From positions 251,501 to 315,500 of the forward strand of contig JAXRKP010000317.1 of the NCBI GenBank assembly GCA_037039925.1: a stretch of 64,000 bases of DNA. Reading direction: 5' to 3'. How positions within the stretch are numbered: the first letter of the stretch is position 1; each line of letters opens with the position of its first letter. Source of the stretch: Doris montereyensis. Lineage: Eukaryota > Mollusca > Gastropoda > Nudibranchia > Dorididae. The translations under genes were made by a program, and so were the position numbers. Shown here piece by piece: positions 14,501 through 26,005 of this stretch. The notes beneath the pieces were generated by a model. It was not told the origin of the DNA, did no database searches, and saw nothing but the letters and a program-made list of their open reading frames with translations.

Positions 14501-16313
14501 CCAACAAATGATAGACATAAATGTGTAGATCAACCAACAAATGATAGACATAGATGTGTGTAGATCAACCAACAAATGATAGACAAATGTGTAGATCAAC
14601 AACAAATGATAGACATATGTGTAGATCAACCAACAAATGATAGACATAAATGTGTAGATCAACCAACAAATGATAGACATACATGTGTAGATCAACAAAT
14701 GATAGACATAAATGTGTAGATCAAGCAACAAATGATAGTATGTGTAGATCAATCAACAAATGATAGACATAGATGTTTAGATCAACCAACAAATGATAGA
14801 CATAAATGTGTAGATCAACCAACACATGATAGACATAAATGTGTAGATCAACAACAAATGATAGAATGATAGACATCAACCAACAAATATGACATATAAA
14901 TCAACCAACAAATGATAGACATAAATGTGTAGATCAACCAACAAATGATAGACATAAATGTGTAGATCAACCAACAAATGATAGACATAAATGTGTAAAT
15001 CAACCAACAAATGATAGACATAAATGTAGATCAACCAACAAATGATAGACATAAATGTGTAGATCAACAAACCAGACATAAATGTAGATAGACATAAATG
15101 TGTAGATCAACCAACAAATGATAGACATAAATGTGTAGATCAACCAACAAATGATAGACATAAATGTGTAGATCAACCAACAAATGATAGACATAAATGT
15201 GTAGATCAACCAACAAATGATAGACATAAATGTGTAGATCAACAAACAAATGATAGACATAGACATAAATGTGTAGATCAACCAACAAATGATAGACATA
15301 AATGTGTAGATCAACCAACAAATGATAGACATAAATGTGTGATCAACCAACAAATGATAGACAACCAACAAATGATAGACATAGATGTGTAGATCAACCA
15401 ACAAGTGCTAGACATAGATGTGTAGATTAACCAACTAGACATAGATTGTAGATCAACCAACAAGTGCTAGACATAGATTGTAGATCAACCAACAAGTGCT
15501 AGACATAGATGTGTAGATTAACCAACAAGTGCTAGACATAGATTGTAGATCAACCAACAAGTGCTAGACATAGATTGTAGATCAACCAACGAGTGCTAGA
15601 CATAGATTGTAGATCAACCAACAAGTGCTAGACATAGATTGTAGATCAACCAACAAGTGCTAGACATAGATTGTAGATCAACCAACAAGTGCTAGACATA
15701 GATTGTAGATCAACCAACAAGTGCTAGACATAGATTGTAGATCAACCAACAAGTGCTAGACATAGATTGTAGATCAACCAACAAGTGCTAGACATAGATT
15801 GTAGATCAACCAACAAGTGCTAGACAAGTGCTAGACATAGATTGTAGATCAACCTAGCTTGTGCCATATCCTGCTGCTGTGTGTTGAGTAGACCTCAGGT
15901 TAAATCACTTCTTCTCCATCATTGTAAATGACTAACTCAACTTGTGAATGTTGCTGTCAGGGTGCATGACCTTAATTCTAACAATTAGCTATTTATCCAA
16001 TTTTGAGTTTAAGCTGAAAAAGTCTAGGCCAATGATACTATTGATATGATGACTGTTTTCCAAAAATTGCATTTTGACAATTTGACTGCGTGAACATCAT
16101 TTTGATGGTCCCACTGATGTGGATGAATTGAGAATGTACTGCCAAAAGATAGATTTTTTTACTATAGCCATAGACAATGTAGATACATAATATGAGTGTA
16201 TTTAAAAAGTCTGTATAGAATTCTTTTTCTTTTTCTTTTCAGAAGCACCAGAAGTTTTCCAGCTAAATCAGCAAAGTCCAAAGAAAAAGAACTTATGTCC
16301 TTGCAATAGATAA
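1277..16313 (+). CDS. RAB24: Rab24-type small GTPase, seven coding exons, two frame breaks
   Basis: Coding exons: 1277-1399, 3846-3914, 10495-10643, 11139-11238, 11451-11501, 12672-12733, 16243-16313. All introns are GT-AG with matching phases. The predicted protein is about 207 residues, close to vertebrate Rab24 (about 200). Seen directly: P-loop [11 protein letters not shown]; switch I region [18 protein letters not shown] at the start of exon 3; [17 protein letters not shown]4-like GTKYD; G5-like TSSKTG; C-terminal CPCNR, a CXC-type prenylation end followed by two residues. Rab24 is an atypical Rab with weak GTP hydrolysis linked to late autophagy, acting on autophagosome and endosome membranes. 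Oddities: exon 3 carries a net +2 bases between DTA and RYE (10504-10514), destroying the glycine-serine-glutamate of switch II; exon 6 lacks one base near 12685. Both break the frame, yet the sequence after each is well conserved, so assembly error is more likely than a pseudogene. The family assignment is firm. Confidence 0.9.
2491..2593. repeat. (CTGT)n then (CT)n microsatellite in Rab24 intron 1
   Basis: A short CTGT run is followed by about 35 CT dinucleotides. Open frames across it encode only Ser-Leu or Arg-Glu runs and are artefacts. The rest of intron 1 (1400-3845) shows no further feature I can support. Confidence 0.95.
5262..6234. repeat. 23-bp minisatellite, first block (TTCAAGTGTRCAT variant)
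   Basis: About 42 head-to-tail units of 23 bp in Rab24 intron 2, with core GTGAATTGTATTCAAGTG followed by TGCAT or TACAT. From about 6080 the units shift to a GTATCAAAGTG variant that continues beyond the transposon at 6237-7072, so both blocks are one array. The upstream part of intron 2 (3915-5250) is AT-rich with nothing else I recognise. Confidence 0.95.
6237..7072. mobile_element. TA-flanked DNA transposon (non-autonomous) inserted in the minisatellite
   Basis: An 836-bp insertion with imperfect terminal inverted repeats. The left end reads CAGTAGTCATCGCCTAAATG and the right end, reverse complemented, reads CAGTAGTGACCGCCTAAATA. Both ends are flanked by TA (6235-6236, 7073-7074), the target-site duplication of Tc1/mariner/pogo-type elements. 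The motif GCATTTAGGCGAAA recurs near both ends as subterminal repeats. There is no long open frame, so it is a non-autonomous (MITE-like) copy. A 544-bp relative is at 47004-47547. Minisatellite units resume immediately on its right, so the array predates the insertion. Confidence 0.85.
7075..10468. repeat. 23-bp minisatellite, second block (GTATCAAAGCG variants)
   Basis: About 3.4 kb of 23-bp units, core GTGAGTTGTATCAAAGCG. From about 8560 the units drift to a GTATCAAAAGGTG form, giving block-wise homogenised variants. Some units are shortened by a few bases. The array ends only about 25 bp before the splice acceptor of Rab24 exon 3. Together with the first block it makes about 190 units in one intron. 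Apparent reading frames inside are repeat artefacts. Confidence 0.95.
12033..12066. repeat. (TTATC)n microsatellite in Rab24 intron 5
   Basis: Seven TTATC-like pentamers, one of them TTATT. The remainder of intron 5 (11502-12671) holds nothing else I can support. Confidence 0.9.
12949..12974. repeat. (CA)n microsatellite in Rab24 intron 6
   Basis: A run of about 13 CA dinucleotides, downstream of exon 6 and upstream of the 33-bp minisatellite. Confidence 0.9.
13245..15856. repeat. 33-bp minisatellite in Rab24 intron 6
   Basis: About 2.6 kb of tandem units whose common core is ATCAACCAACAAATGATAGA, separated by a variable ACATACATGTGTAG or CATAAATGTGTAG segment. Three variant zones follow one another: CATACATG-type (left), CATAAATG-type (centre), and a shorter CAAGTGCTAGACATAGATTG-type (from about 15405). 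Because 33 is a multiple of three, long open frames appear on both strands; these are not genes. Confidence 0.95.
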
Positions 16314-16630
16314 TGTTAAAAATGGTTTCATATTTTGTAGTTTTAAAGAATTGGATATATTGCTATTCTTTTCTATAACTGGATGACATATTCTTTCTAC
16401 GAACAAACCCCAACCCAAGCCATTTTGTTTTGGGTTCATGTGACTGTTATTATTTCATCCATTCATGTCATTGTTTAAAGACTGGAACACATATTGTTAA
16501 AATCAACTGTGATGTCGATATGTTTTATTTATATTTCAGTGAATATAAAGAGTAAGTATTGTTCCTCTCTTGAGGCCCATAAAGCCAACGCTTAACCTGT
16601 TCTCTATAACATTGAAATAAAATGGGCTGC
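16314..16630 (+). terminator. Rab24 3' UTR with polyadenylation signal
   Basis: After the Rab24 TAA at 16311-16313 an AATAAA occurs at 16616-16621. No other gene starts nearby, so it is the likely transcript end. Confidence 0.5.
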
Positions 16631-16924
16631 ACAAGTACAAGATCACTCGCTAGACATGAGACTGGTTTTCTGCATGCTTTACCTCACGCTTATAGCTATA
16701 CCTAATATACATTCACACCAGTATAGAGTGAGCATCAGTGTGTCACAGACCTTTGCCATGGACACATGGTTTGGTTAAACAAAACCTGGTTTGGAATCCA
16801 TTACCAGATGGTCTCAAGTCTGATGGTCTATCAGTAGAACACTTCTAATGCCCAGCAAATGGGCTTTGAGAAATTAATTCTCATAGGAGAAGATCCCGAT
16901 TTCAATTTTAAAGTTTCTTTGTTT

Positions 16925-17065
16925 CTTTGAAATTTACCTCATCCACTATATGCAGTGATTGCAGGAAGAATTAAGAGGAAACATCAAGAAGAAATGTAAG
17001 TGATAGAGTGAATGAATGAAAAGGTAGGAAGTAAGACTTACCAGCAACGCCCGCCAACTGCCCAT
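16925..17065 (+). repeat. Dispersed ~130-bp repeat family, copy 1
   Basis: It begins TTGAAATTTACCTCATCC and ends near GTAAGACTTACCAGCAACGC, with AATTAAGAGGAAACA in the middle. The same pattern recurs at 25878, 35052, 38385 and 45305, always in this orientation. There is no internal Pol III box or reading frame that I can see. The interval from here to 18000 otherwise shows nothing I recognise. Confidence 0.75.
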
Positions 17066-18004
17066 TCAATTTTAAAGCAACCTTGATCGACATTCACTTT
17101 GGGACAGAATTTTCTACATTCAATTTTAGTCCCTTCACAACCACCTGCAGTCAGTTCTCTAGTAACCTTCATGACAGGAAAATAGAGGCTTCCTTGAATT
17201 GATAAGTTCTATAGCACCTGACTTATTGTGTCTTGAAATATAACATTGAGTCCATTTAATTTCAGTATTGGCAGAAAGTTTCAACTTCTTTCATTTCCTT
17301 CTGTGTTTCGCCTACTACAAATTATTGAGACGTAGAAATAGAAAGTATTACTTTGACCCCGTATTCGCATAAGATAGTGTTTATAAAATGATTTCTGATG
17401 AGGGAATTTAAATATTTAAATAAAGAGGTTGTGTATAAAAACATTTCAAATTATTTCTACATGATGAATGCATTTATGCATGGATCTATAACATGATATA
17501 TGCAATGCTGAGAGGGACAAAAATTCCACTTTTAGCTTGAAATGTAAATTTACAAGGTCTTGTCAACATTATGTGATTAATGGTGCTCAAGAAATTCTTC
17601 CGACGAAAACTATGATTGGAAACTCCAAAGATTTTCACTCATGTTGCCACCGTTTGGATGAAAGCATGTAATGACACACACCAATTTGTATAATAATAAA
17701 AAAAAGAACAGATTTTCTCAAATGTGTATTGAAGAGATAAAAAAAACATATATATACTGAAAACAATGCGTATTATATGTGTAACTGCTAGTTGTTATAA
17801 ATAATTAAATTCCCTTTTTTGGACTAGAAATCTAATCTTGAATCTAATCTATGTGCCATGCTGTAGCAAGAAGCATACAGTGTGATTTTTTACAGTGTAT
17901 GTTTTTACAATGTTTATGAGTGGGGGCATGTGTTTGTGTGTGTGAATTTGACTGGAATTCAAACCATTCATGGGTGGTAATTATGTGTTTATCACATTTA
18001 TGCT

Positions 18005-18007
<3 letters not shown>

Positions 18008-18052
<45 letters not shown>

Positions 18053-18075
18053 TTATTATTATTATTATTATTATT
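18008..18075. repeat. (TTA)n microsatellite
   Basis: About 22 TTA/ATT triplets with one interruption, just upstream of the LINE fragment. Confidence 0.95.
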
Positions 18076-18190
18076 GTTGTCTTTTATGAAATCTTGCCAA
18101 TGGTGCATGATTTTTGTCCCCTGTGAATAGCCAAAATAGTCAATGAAAATTTCAATATTGTTCTTAATTGATATTTAACAAGTTGAAGTG

Positions 18191-19235
18191 AACTATGGCA
18201 TTCCTTAAAAGAACACAATGTAGAGCAAAATTTAATAGAAGCCATTAAAAGTTTTTACAATCAACCAACATGTATAGTGAGAGTAGCTGGAAACATATCT
18301 GCAGAATTTGATGTAGATATAGGAGTAAGACAGGGTTGTGTCCTAAGTCCTCTTTTGTTTATCACATTTATGGATTCAGTCGCAAAGGCATCTTCAAACA
18401 TGAAGAAAATAAATGTAGGTGTGTGGAAGCTCAAACCAGTAAATGTATCAATGCTTTCATTTGCCGATGAGTTAGTTCTGTTTGGAAAATCAGAAAGTGA
18501 CCTCAAGTCAAATATCAAGATTATGAACAATGAACTAAATAAAAGAGGAATGAGAGTAAATGCAAAGAAAACCAAAACAATGTTAGTAACTAGGGAAGGT
18601 AAAGCACAAAATCTTAAATTGGGCAGGGAGAATTTAGAACAAGTTCAAAGCTACAATTACCTAGGGGTAATGATTAACTCAGAAGGAAAACTAAGAGAAT
18701 AAATCAGCCAGAGAATCAAAAAGGCAAGTGCAATATATAACCATCTAGGAAAGGCATTTGTAGGTAAGCAAGAATTGTCAACAAAAACCAAAATGGCAGT
18801 ATACAATACAGTTTATTGTCCTACTCTCCTCTATGGCAGCGAAACCTGGACCTTAGACAGTAGAGAATACAGTAGAGTACAGGCAGTTGAAATGAAATAT
18901 CTAAGAAGAGTAGTAGGGAAAACTAAAAGAGACAAAATCAGAAACAACAATAAGAGATCAAACCAAAGCAGATGGCATAAAAACTAAAATAGAAACAAAT
19001 CAATTGAGATGGTTTGGGCATGTAAATAGAATGAATGACAATAGAATAGTTAAATCAGTATACAGTGCTAAAGCCCAAGGTAAAAGACCAAAAGGCAGAC
19101 CTCGGAGAAGGTGGGAAGAAGATATAAAAGAGGCATTGAAGTTGAAGCATAGAAATTTAACTTTTTTGAAAGGAAACAGAAAATGCCAAGGTAGAAGGGG
19201 AACTGATAAAGAAAGAAAGAAAGAAAATGGATTCC
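18191..19235 (+). mobile_element. 5'-truncated RTE-like LINE, reverse transcriptase C-terminal part
   Basis: The frame starting near 18191 encodes the end of the fingers/palm (GVRQGCVLSPLLF), the catalytic box as SFADELVLFG, then YNYLGVMIN, YGSETWTLDS and LRWFGHVNRM followed by a basic tail (KGRPRRRWEED). This order is typical of non-LTR retrotransposon ORF2 of the RTE-like group. The second catalytic aspartate of the FADD box is Glu here. There is an in-frame TAA at 18700-18702 and a frame break near 18950. The copy ends in a GAAA-rich short repeat (about 19208-19228). It is 5' truncated and dead. Confidence 0.85.
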
Positions 19236-19799
19236 ATTGTTCTTTTGTTTACATCTGTCTGTTGAATGTTGACTTAATTTGTCCTAGTGATATTGACATG
19301 CAGAAACATGAGCTTTTCTCGATTGAGCTGTCAAGCAATTAAATGAGCATCTGAAAGCAGACATACCCTTCTTTCTACTTCTATTATAATCCGTCTTTGA
19401 CGTATGTATTTTATTTCTTTTATTATGTTTTATTTCTTCATGCTGTGTAATGGCTCAATGTTATATAATATGGATGCAAAATACAATGTGTAAATCATAT
19501 AAGTTCAGAAGAGAATAGGGACTCTTCTGTCACATTTGCAATTGCCCTTTGTTAAATTGTTTCTAGAAGAGAGATAAATTGTCTTTTTCTTTGTCTCTCT
19601 CCTGCCTGTCTCTATCTTTGTGTTCATCTGTCTAATTGTCTATCTCTGTCTCTTTAACCAAATTTGTCTCTTCCTTCAATTAATTCTCTTCACAAGAGAA
19701 AGCAAGTCTGTGTGAAGAGTGAAACCAAGTGGCAACAAGCACAAACCACTCACTTACTGTTGATAATACGAAGGAGCCACAGTGGAGTGAAGTCAAAGG

Positions 19800-20310
19800 C
19801 GAAATATGACAATAGGTGACAACTCCACTAATAAAGACAGAACAAACACGTGATGTTTCGGGTCACTATAACCCTTCGTCAGACAACAAACGAGAAATAT
19901 CTAGAATCTAGATCTAAGTATTACCTCAGGCATCACACAATTTGATGTCAGAAGAAAAACATAAAGAAAGAAAAAGACAGTGATGATAAGAAACGTAGCA
20001 GAAGGGGGTGTGAAGAATGAGCGAGAGTGGAAGGTTTAGATCTAGAATGAAATAAAAATATGAAAATAAGTAAGTATAAATAGGTGAGAAGAGAGAAATA
20101 GAAAGAGAGAGAGAGAAAAATAAAGAAAAAAAGGGAGAGAGAGACGACGTGTGAGTATGGGAAACAAGAATGAAAAAATAGGATAAATATAAGACTAGAT
20201 CTATATCTCACTGGGTCTAGAAAGAAGAAATGATAGAGAATGAATGAAAGGAAGTATGAATCAAGGCAAAAATTTACACTGAAGGTGCGAAATGTATATA
20301 AATTACAAAT
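19800..20310 (+). mobile_element. Inverted-repeat element family, copy A (one end lost)
   Basis: It starts with GACAACTCCACTAATAAAGA and then TAACCCTTCGTCAGACAACA. It contains a CACACAATTTGATGTCAGA block and a purine-rich tract. The same order appears, reverse complemented, in the element at 24030-24660. The far terminal repeat present there is missing here, so this is a truncated copy. No open frame of substance. Confidence 0.6.
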
Positions 20311-20821
20311 TTATCGATGCAATAAGGGAAGAGAGTAAACAACTTATCTGAAATTTCAAAAAATGCCAGTTAGCACTAGCTGATGCTTTCCGAGTTATCG
20401 AAGTCTTAAGTATTTTCTGAACTTTTTGAAAGATCTTAACAAGTAAATTCACTCCTTGACCTACGAGGTTAGAGTTTGGCCATCAATATTTATAAGGACA
20501 CAAAGGAAGCGTACTTTCGATCATTTAAAGGACAAATCTCATATGCCATATATCGGGTGAGTGAAAAAATAAAATTTCTTACTTTGGCCGCTTATATTTT
20601 TATTGTGGATTTTTTTTATCACAATATTATTTCGTATATGATTATTTCAAACATGATCTGTTTGTGTAAACAATTTCATAAAAATCCCATGCATGAGTAT
20701 CATGGTACACGGAATTGAAAATACTTGCTGAATAAAATATCACATACACACTTTTACCTATTCGATGCACACTTCACAGGCAACTTTCATGGATGGTGTA
20801 CATATGCTTGATTGGCAAATT

Positions 20822-21035
<214 letters not shown>

Positions 21036-21249
21036 CTTCACTTTGACAAAGGCATTTTTTTGTTTTTATCATACTTTTGGTTGCGAAAGGATTAGAGCCA
21101 TTCATTGAGTTAATGGTTAAACGTCAAGTTGATATTTATATATTATTTTTAGTTGTGAGATGTTTACTTTCTTGTTTTTCTTTATGCCGCGTTGTGATTT
21201 TGGTTTTCAGCAACAAAGTATTTCCTTTCCTCAGAACATTATATTAAAA

Positions 21250-21530
21250 GTAAATAAAGTTCCTTCAAGGCCCTTATGGCCAATATAGCCAGAGCATATC
21301 CTGGTTTCTGTAGTGTGAAGTGGTAATGGTGTGATAATAATCACCTCCTGAACAAACCTCGAGTCTGTCACAGGTTTTTATTCCCAAGCTGTTGTTGGGT
21401 ACTCATTTGTACCTGGGTCGAGTGGGGGAAAATGCTTGTCAACGTCGGACCTAGCATTGCTACTATGATTCAAACCCAGGACCTCATGATCCAAACTGGC
21501 ACCTTAGCCACTAGGCCACACAAATGTTAG
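21250..21530 (-). mobile_element. tRNA-derived SINE, copy 2
   Basis: Near full length on the minus strand. The tail TTCCTTCAAGGCC is at the left, the conserved TTTGTACCTGGGTCGAGTG block is central, and the tRNA-like head (GGATTCAAACC-type B box region as read reversed, CTAGGCCAC) is at the right. It is followed within 40 bp by another copy in the same orientation. Confidence 0.8.
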
Positions 21531-21565
21531 ATATTGTAGTGTTAGTTGTGATTTGTTCTTCAAAA

Positions 21566-21872
21566 AGTAGTTCCTTCAAGGCCCTTATGGGCTATAGAGC
21601 CGGAGCTTATCCCGGTTTCTATAGCGTGAAGCGGAACAGGTAACAATAATCACCTCCTGGCCAGGACGCTAGTCTGACGCAGTTTTTTACTCCCAAACTC
21701 CATTTGCACCTGGGTAGAGTGGGGAAAATGCGTGTTGAGTGTCTTTCCCAAGGAACACAACGTCAAACCTGGCTTTGCTAGGACTCATCAGACTTGGCTT
21801 TGCTAGGATTCAACTCGGGACCTCATGATCCCCAGTCCGGCAGCTTAACTGCTCAGCCACCGACGCCACACT
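21566..21872 (-). mobile_element. tRNA-derived SINE, copy 3
   Basis: Same family and orientation as the preceding copy. The head is well preserved (GGCAGCTTAACTGCTCAGCC, A-box region reversed). It contains a short internal duplication around GACTTGGCTTTGCTAGGA near 21780-21810. Confidence 0.8.
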
Positions 21873-21874
21873 AT

Positions 21875-23262
21875 TCTTCAAAAGTATGTGGCTATTTGTT
21901 TGTATTCAAAGAAAAAAATTGCTCTGTTGATATGTTATTACTGTTTAATTGCTTTTTGTTTGCCTTATTACTTATGTCGTGCCTCATTGTGTCATCATTG
22001 TCATGCACTGACCATTTTTTGTCGATAACTTAAAAGTGAAACATGTAAATTTAATGCCACATCTGTGCTATGTGTAATTTCAAGAGATGTACATGTAGAC
22101 TTGTCTATACATACAGTATATTATATGTGTACATATACTTACATAGATTTGACAATATTCTGAAAACATCACATTCATTTTTATTTAGATTGAATACAGG
22201 TTGGGGAAAGGATTTGTTAAAGTACTGATGAAGATCACGTTGACTACCAATCATAATTAATCTTAAGACTAAGAGTATTTAACAATCTTCTTGATGTGAT
22301 TTTTATTTATAAGTTTGATGATAGCATTATATTTTTTGGTAATGTAATTATAAAAACAAGGTATAAACAAGCGTAGCATCCAGGCCATGTCAGAGTTCAG
22401 TCTACCCTGCAAATTTAGTTAGTCTTATCATTTGATACTTGATACTTTGATACCAGTTAGTAGATCCATAAGATCCATAAGACTCGAGTTTGCCTGCAAA
22501 TTTAGTGAGTCTTATCCTGGTGCTAGTTGCAATGCGAGGTATGGAATTAAAGTCATCGAGTTGATCAAGATTAAAACGTCACTCCCTTGACACTAGTGAC
22601 AGCCAATACAAACTATCACTATGTTTTCATGTCAAGAAATCCATCACATTGTAGTCTTACAATAAATAATACTTACATTGATTTCTAGAAGGTGAGAAGG
22701 TAGAAATGAAGATACTTGAAATCAATGTTTTGTCTAAGAATACATTCAGTATTCAGTGCTCAAATGTTTTTAAAGTTCAAGGGTTCTGCAAAACGTGATA
22801 CAATGTTTCAAATGATATTGAATGAATGTTTTTGTTATTTCTATACCCAGACATTATTAAATCCCTTATTAAAGAAAATCTTCTTAAACCAAACTTGCCT
22901 CAATTTTATTTATTTCGTATATTATACTTTTCCAAAATTGATGAATGCTCTTGTATATTTTATATTTGAAATGTGACGTAAACTGTTGCTATGAGAATAC
23001 ACTCACTTGGAATCAGGAGCCAATTCTGGAATTCTCATATTCATATATATACATGGAGTTGACTCCATTTGTAGTAAAGTCGGTTGTATTTGTAATGATC
23101 TTTAGATTCATTGATCTGTTCCCCTAGAACCGGCAATGATGTCATTAAACCTCTATGAAAATTAGACGGCTTTAGTGACGATTGGTTTAAGACGATTTAT
23201 CTAGATATAATGTACAAGTATATGCCTTTGTTTACTAATACTAGGCATAGACTTGTGTTTGC

Positions 23263-23293
<31 letters not shown>

Positions 23294-24029
23294 ATTCTGT
23301 ACCATGCGAGCATGTAAAACCCAAAGGATGTAGCGAGTTTGACATCATAGTTATTGTACATAGCGCTTATGTTCCCTCAATTTATAGAAGAACAGTTGTA
23401 TTGAACTAAGGAAGTAGTGATCGTTTTTTCTGCTCCCCCAAGGACATGACTTCATTCGTATTCGACTGTGCATGTATTTGGTCATCTTGTGATGACATAA
23501 TGCATCACTCACTACTGCGAGTAGTGTGAATGAGGCACTCACTAGAGTTGTCTCCCCTTCCCCCGTTTTAGTTTTGAGTGGCATTGAGGTCTAGTGGTAG
23601 ACAGTCATTGACATTGACACCGGGAAGTCATTCATTGGGTTAAAATATGAGTTTTGCAAGGCAGGACCTTGTATATCAGTGGCTGTATGCTCTAATACAC
23701 CTTTCCTTACTTCACCCATAGTGCAAATATAAATAATCACCAGCTATTACCAGGAGGTAAAACCTACAATGACATTGACAAACCAGCTTCCTGTCCAGAT
23801 CATGCTACAGAAACTGGATTAAGCTCCAACTGTATAGGACTTAACATCTCAAACGTTATGTTGCAAGCTTTATCATAGTGCCAGAAGTTGTCATGGTCCC
23901 AATGATTGAATACACAAAGGGTCGACTGCTATGTCAACATACATGTACCTGAAAACCTTCGTCAGAAAGCCCTAAATCCGGAATTAATGTTCCGTCTTGA
24001 TTCTTTCATAATGCATTCCGTCAAAAGTA
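21875..24029. other. Intergenic DNA without recognisable gene
   Basis: AT-rich sequence with a (TTA)n run at about 23264-23291. Open frames are short and show no conserved domain. I see no RNA gene or complete mobile element. Confidence 0.5.
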
Positions 24030-24660
24030 ATAATCGACAAATAGGGACAACTCCATCAAGAAAGACAGAACAAATACATGACTTTTCAAGTATAGCAAAA
24101 CCCTTAATCAGACAGCAAATATTTCATACACTTTCATTGTAATTTGTATACTTTTCATTCCTTTATTGTCCACCTCGTTGACATCTACTTTCTTTCATCC
24201 CTTCTCTATCATTTCTCCTTTCTTGACCTAGAATTAGTAGAATATATAGTCATCTTTTCTTGACTTCCATTCTAATACTAATATGCACACCTGTCTTTGT
24301 TTCGCTCTCTTCCATTTTAAAAAATTATTTATCTTATCTCCCATTCTCAGACCTCTTTTATGCTATTGCTATTTCCCCTTTGTATACTCCTCTCCCATCA
24401 TACCCCCCCACTTCCATTCTACTCAACTCATTCTTACTAATCTTATATCCATTTCTGTCTTCCTTTTCTTGTTTATTCTCTTCTCTAATCGCCCCTTCTT
24501 TTATTCCTTTCTGACATCACACTGTGTAATGCTTGCATAGTACAACTACGATAAGTGTGTAGATCTAGATATTCCCGTTGGATATCTGACGTAAGGGTTA
24601 TACCTGAAAAATCTTGTTTTGTCTTTCTTGGTGGAGTTGTCACTTATTGTTGTTTATCAT
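24030..24660 (-). mobile_element. Inverted-repeat element family, copy B (both ends present)
   Basis: The left end GACAACTCCATCAAGAAAGA and the right end (reverse complement GACAACTCCACCAAGAAAGA) form long imperfect terminal inverted repeats that include ACCCTTA and TCAGACA-like words. The interior is pyrimidine-rich and aligns, in reverse, with copy A at 19800-20310. It is 631 bp with no transposase frame, so it is a foldback or MITE-like element. I could not define a target-site duplication. Confidence 0.7.
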
Positions 24661-24705
24661 TTCCAATTTTAAATGTATTTTTAGCCTACATAATATTAGT
24701 ACATG

Positions 24706-24990
24706 TGGTGTCGGTGGCCTAGCGGTTAGGCTGCCGGACTGGGGATCATGAGGTCCCGAGTTCAAATCCTAGCATAGCTAGGTCCAACGTTGTGTTCTTT
24801 GGGGAAGACATGTAACACACATTTTCCCCACTCTACCCAGGTGCAAATGGGTACAAGCACTAGCTTGGGAGTAAAAACCTGCGCCAGACTAGAGTCCTGG
24901 CCAGGAGGTGATTATTGTCACTTGTTTCGCTTCACGCTATAGAAACCGGGATAAGCTCTGGCTCTTAAGGACCTTGAAGGAACTTTACTA
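24706..24990 (+). mobile_element. tRNA-derived SINE, copy 4 (best preserved)
   Basis: This is the reference copy for the family. An A box TGGCCTAGCGG at 24715-24725 and a B box GAGTTCAAATCC at 24758-24769 give the spacing of a tRNA-type internal Pol III promoter. The body carries the conserved block TTTTCCCCACTCTACCCAGG, then AGGTGATTATTGTCAC, and the tail CCTTGAAGGAACTTTAC. Invertebrate SINEs with this kind of shared central block are known in molluscs and other metazoans; I do not name a subfamily. Confidence 0.85.
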
Positions 24991-25014
24991 TTAGTAGTAT
25001 TAGTACATGCTCCA

Positions 25015-25298
25015 TAGTGTGGCGTTGTTGATTAGGTTTCTGGTCTTGGAATCTCAGGTTCTGGGTTTAAATTCTAGCAATACAATGCTAGGTCCGACAT
25101 TATGTTCTTTGTGAAAGACATTTGACACGCAATTACCCCATTCGACCCTGGTGCCCCAGGGGTACCCACAACAGCATGGGAGTAAAAACTTGCGACAGAC
25201 TAGCATCCTGTTCAGAAGGTGATAATAATCATCTGTTCCACTTTACGATATAAAACCGGCTCTACGGGTCATATGAACCTTGAAGGACTTTCCTTTAC
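25015..25298 (+). mobile_element. tRNA-derived SINE, copy 5 (diverged)
   Basis: Starts about 25 bp after copy 4 in the same orientation. The head is diverged (TGGCGTTGTTGATTAGG), the B-box region reads GGGTTTAAATTC, and the tail is CCTTGAAGGACTTTCCTTTAC. It is clearly older than its neighbour. Confidence 0.75.
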
Positions 25299-25382
25299 AT
25301 GCTCAATTGACTTAATGATTAAAATAGTGATCAGTGTAATCTCTATGACTGACTATATGATGTCACAGCGAAAAAAAGCCCA

Positions 25383-25456
25383 ACTCTTAAAATTTTTCTT
25401 TTCTTTTATTATCATCGTCATATGAATTTTTCTTTTCTTTTATTATCATCGTCATA
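25383..25456. repeat. Short direct duplication
   Basis: The block TTTTTCTTTTCTTTTATTATCATCGTCATATGAA occurs twice in tandem (about 25392-25425 and 25425-25459), a recent local duplication of about 34 bp. Confidence 0.8.
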
Positions 25457-25877
25457 TGAAACAAGACTGAAAATGACAAAGTTTAAAACATCAATTTTCA
25501 TTCAAACGCTGTTGTTGTTGTTACTGATCCAGCAGCGCGTGGACATTTGTCCTTCGGCCCGATGCTATATAGTGGTATTTGCAGGTGTTTTTCACCTGTT
25601 GCGGTGTGTTCCATAAATAGTGTTCCAAGTATTGGATTTCTTGGGGGAGGATTCAAACATTAAACAGAGATATAACAATAACATCATATCATTTCCAATT
25701 GTATTCTAGGGAATAATGCAAACATGTTGGCAAAACAAATGATGCATCATTCTTTGTTTTGTTTAGGTTGACGTTTTCTTTCTCTTTCTCCACAGGCGAA
25801 TTCCTTTTCATTGCAATTCACATCTAATATCAACTTTGTCATCACAAACATTCAAACAATCTATTATATCAGTTTGT

Positions 25878-26005
25878 TTCATTGAAATTCACTCTGTCCA
25901 CCAGATAGGGTGCTCTGAGGGTAAATTAAGATGCAACAAGGAGATGAAATAGAAGTGAAAGAATACAAGGAAAGAAGTAAGACCTACCAGCCAACCTTTC
26001 GCCCC
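25878..26005 (+). repeat. Dispersed ~130-bp repeat family, copy 2
   Basis: Opens CATTGAAATTCACTCTGTCC, has GGGTAAATTAAGATGCAACA, and ends with GGAAAGAAGTAAGACCTACC, matching the other copies in order and orientation. Confidence 0.75.

Noticed and set aside
13229..15404. Many overlapping 60-175 residue frames on both strands
   Set aside because: The 33-bp period keeps any stop-free frame open; products such as [11 protein letters not shown] repeats are artefacts.
13245..15856. CRISPR-like array
   Set aside because: Units are contiguous and degenerate, without unique spacers, and the locus is an intron of an animal gene.
18277..19342. Host gene encoding a reverse transcriptase
   Set aside because: It is a 5'-truncated LINE with a mutated catalytic box, an internal stop and a frame break.
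24706..24790. Functional tRNA gene
   Set aside because: A and B boxes are present but the stem pairing of a tRNA is not, and the sequence continues into a SINE body found in several copies.
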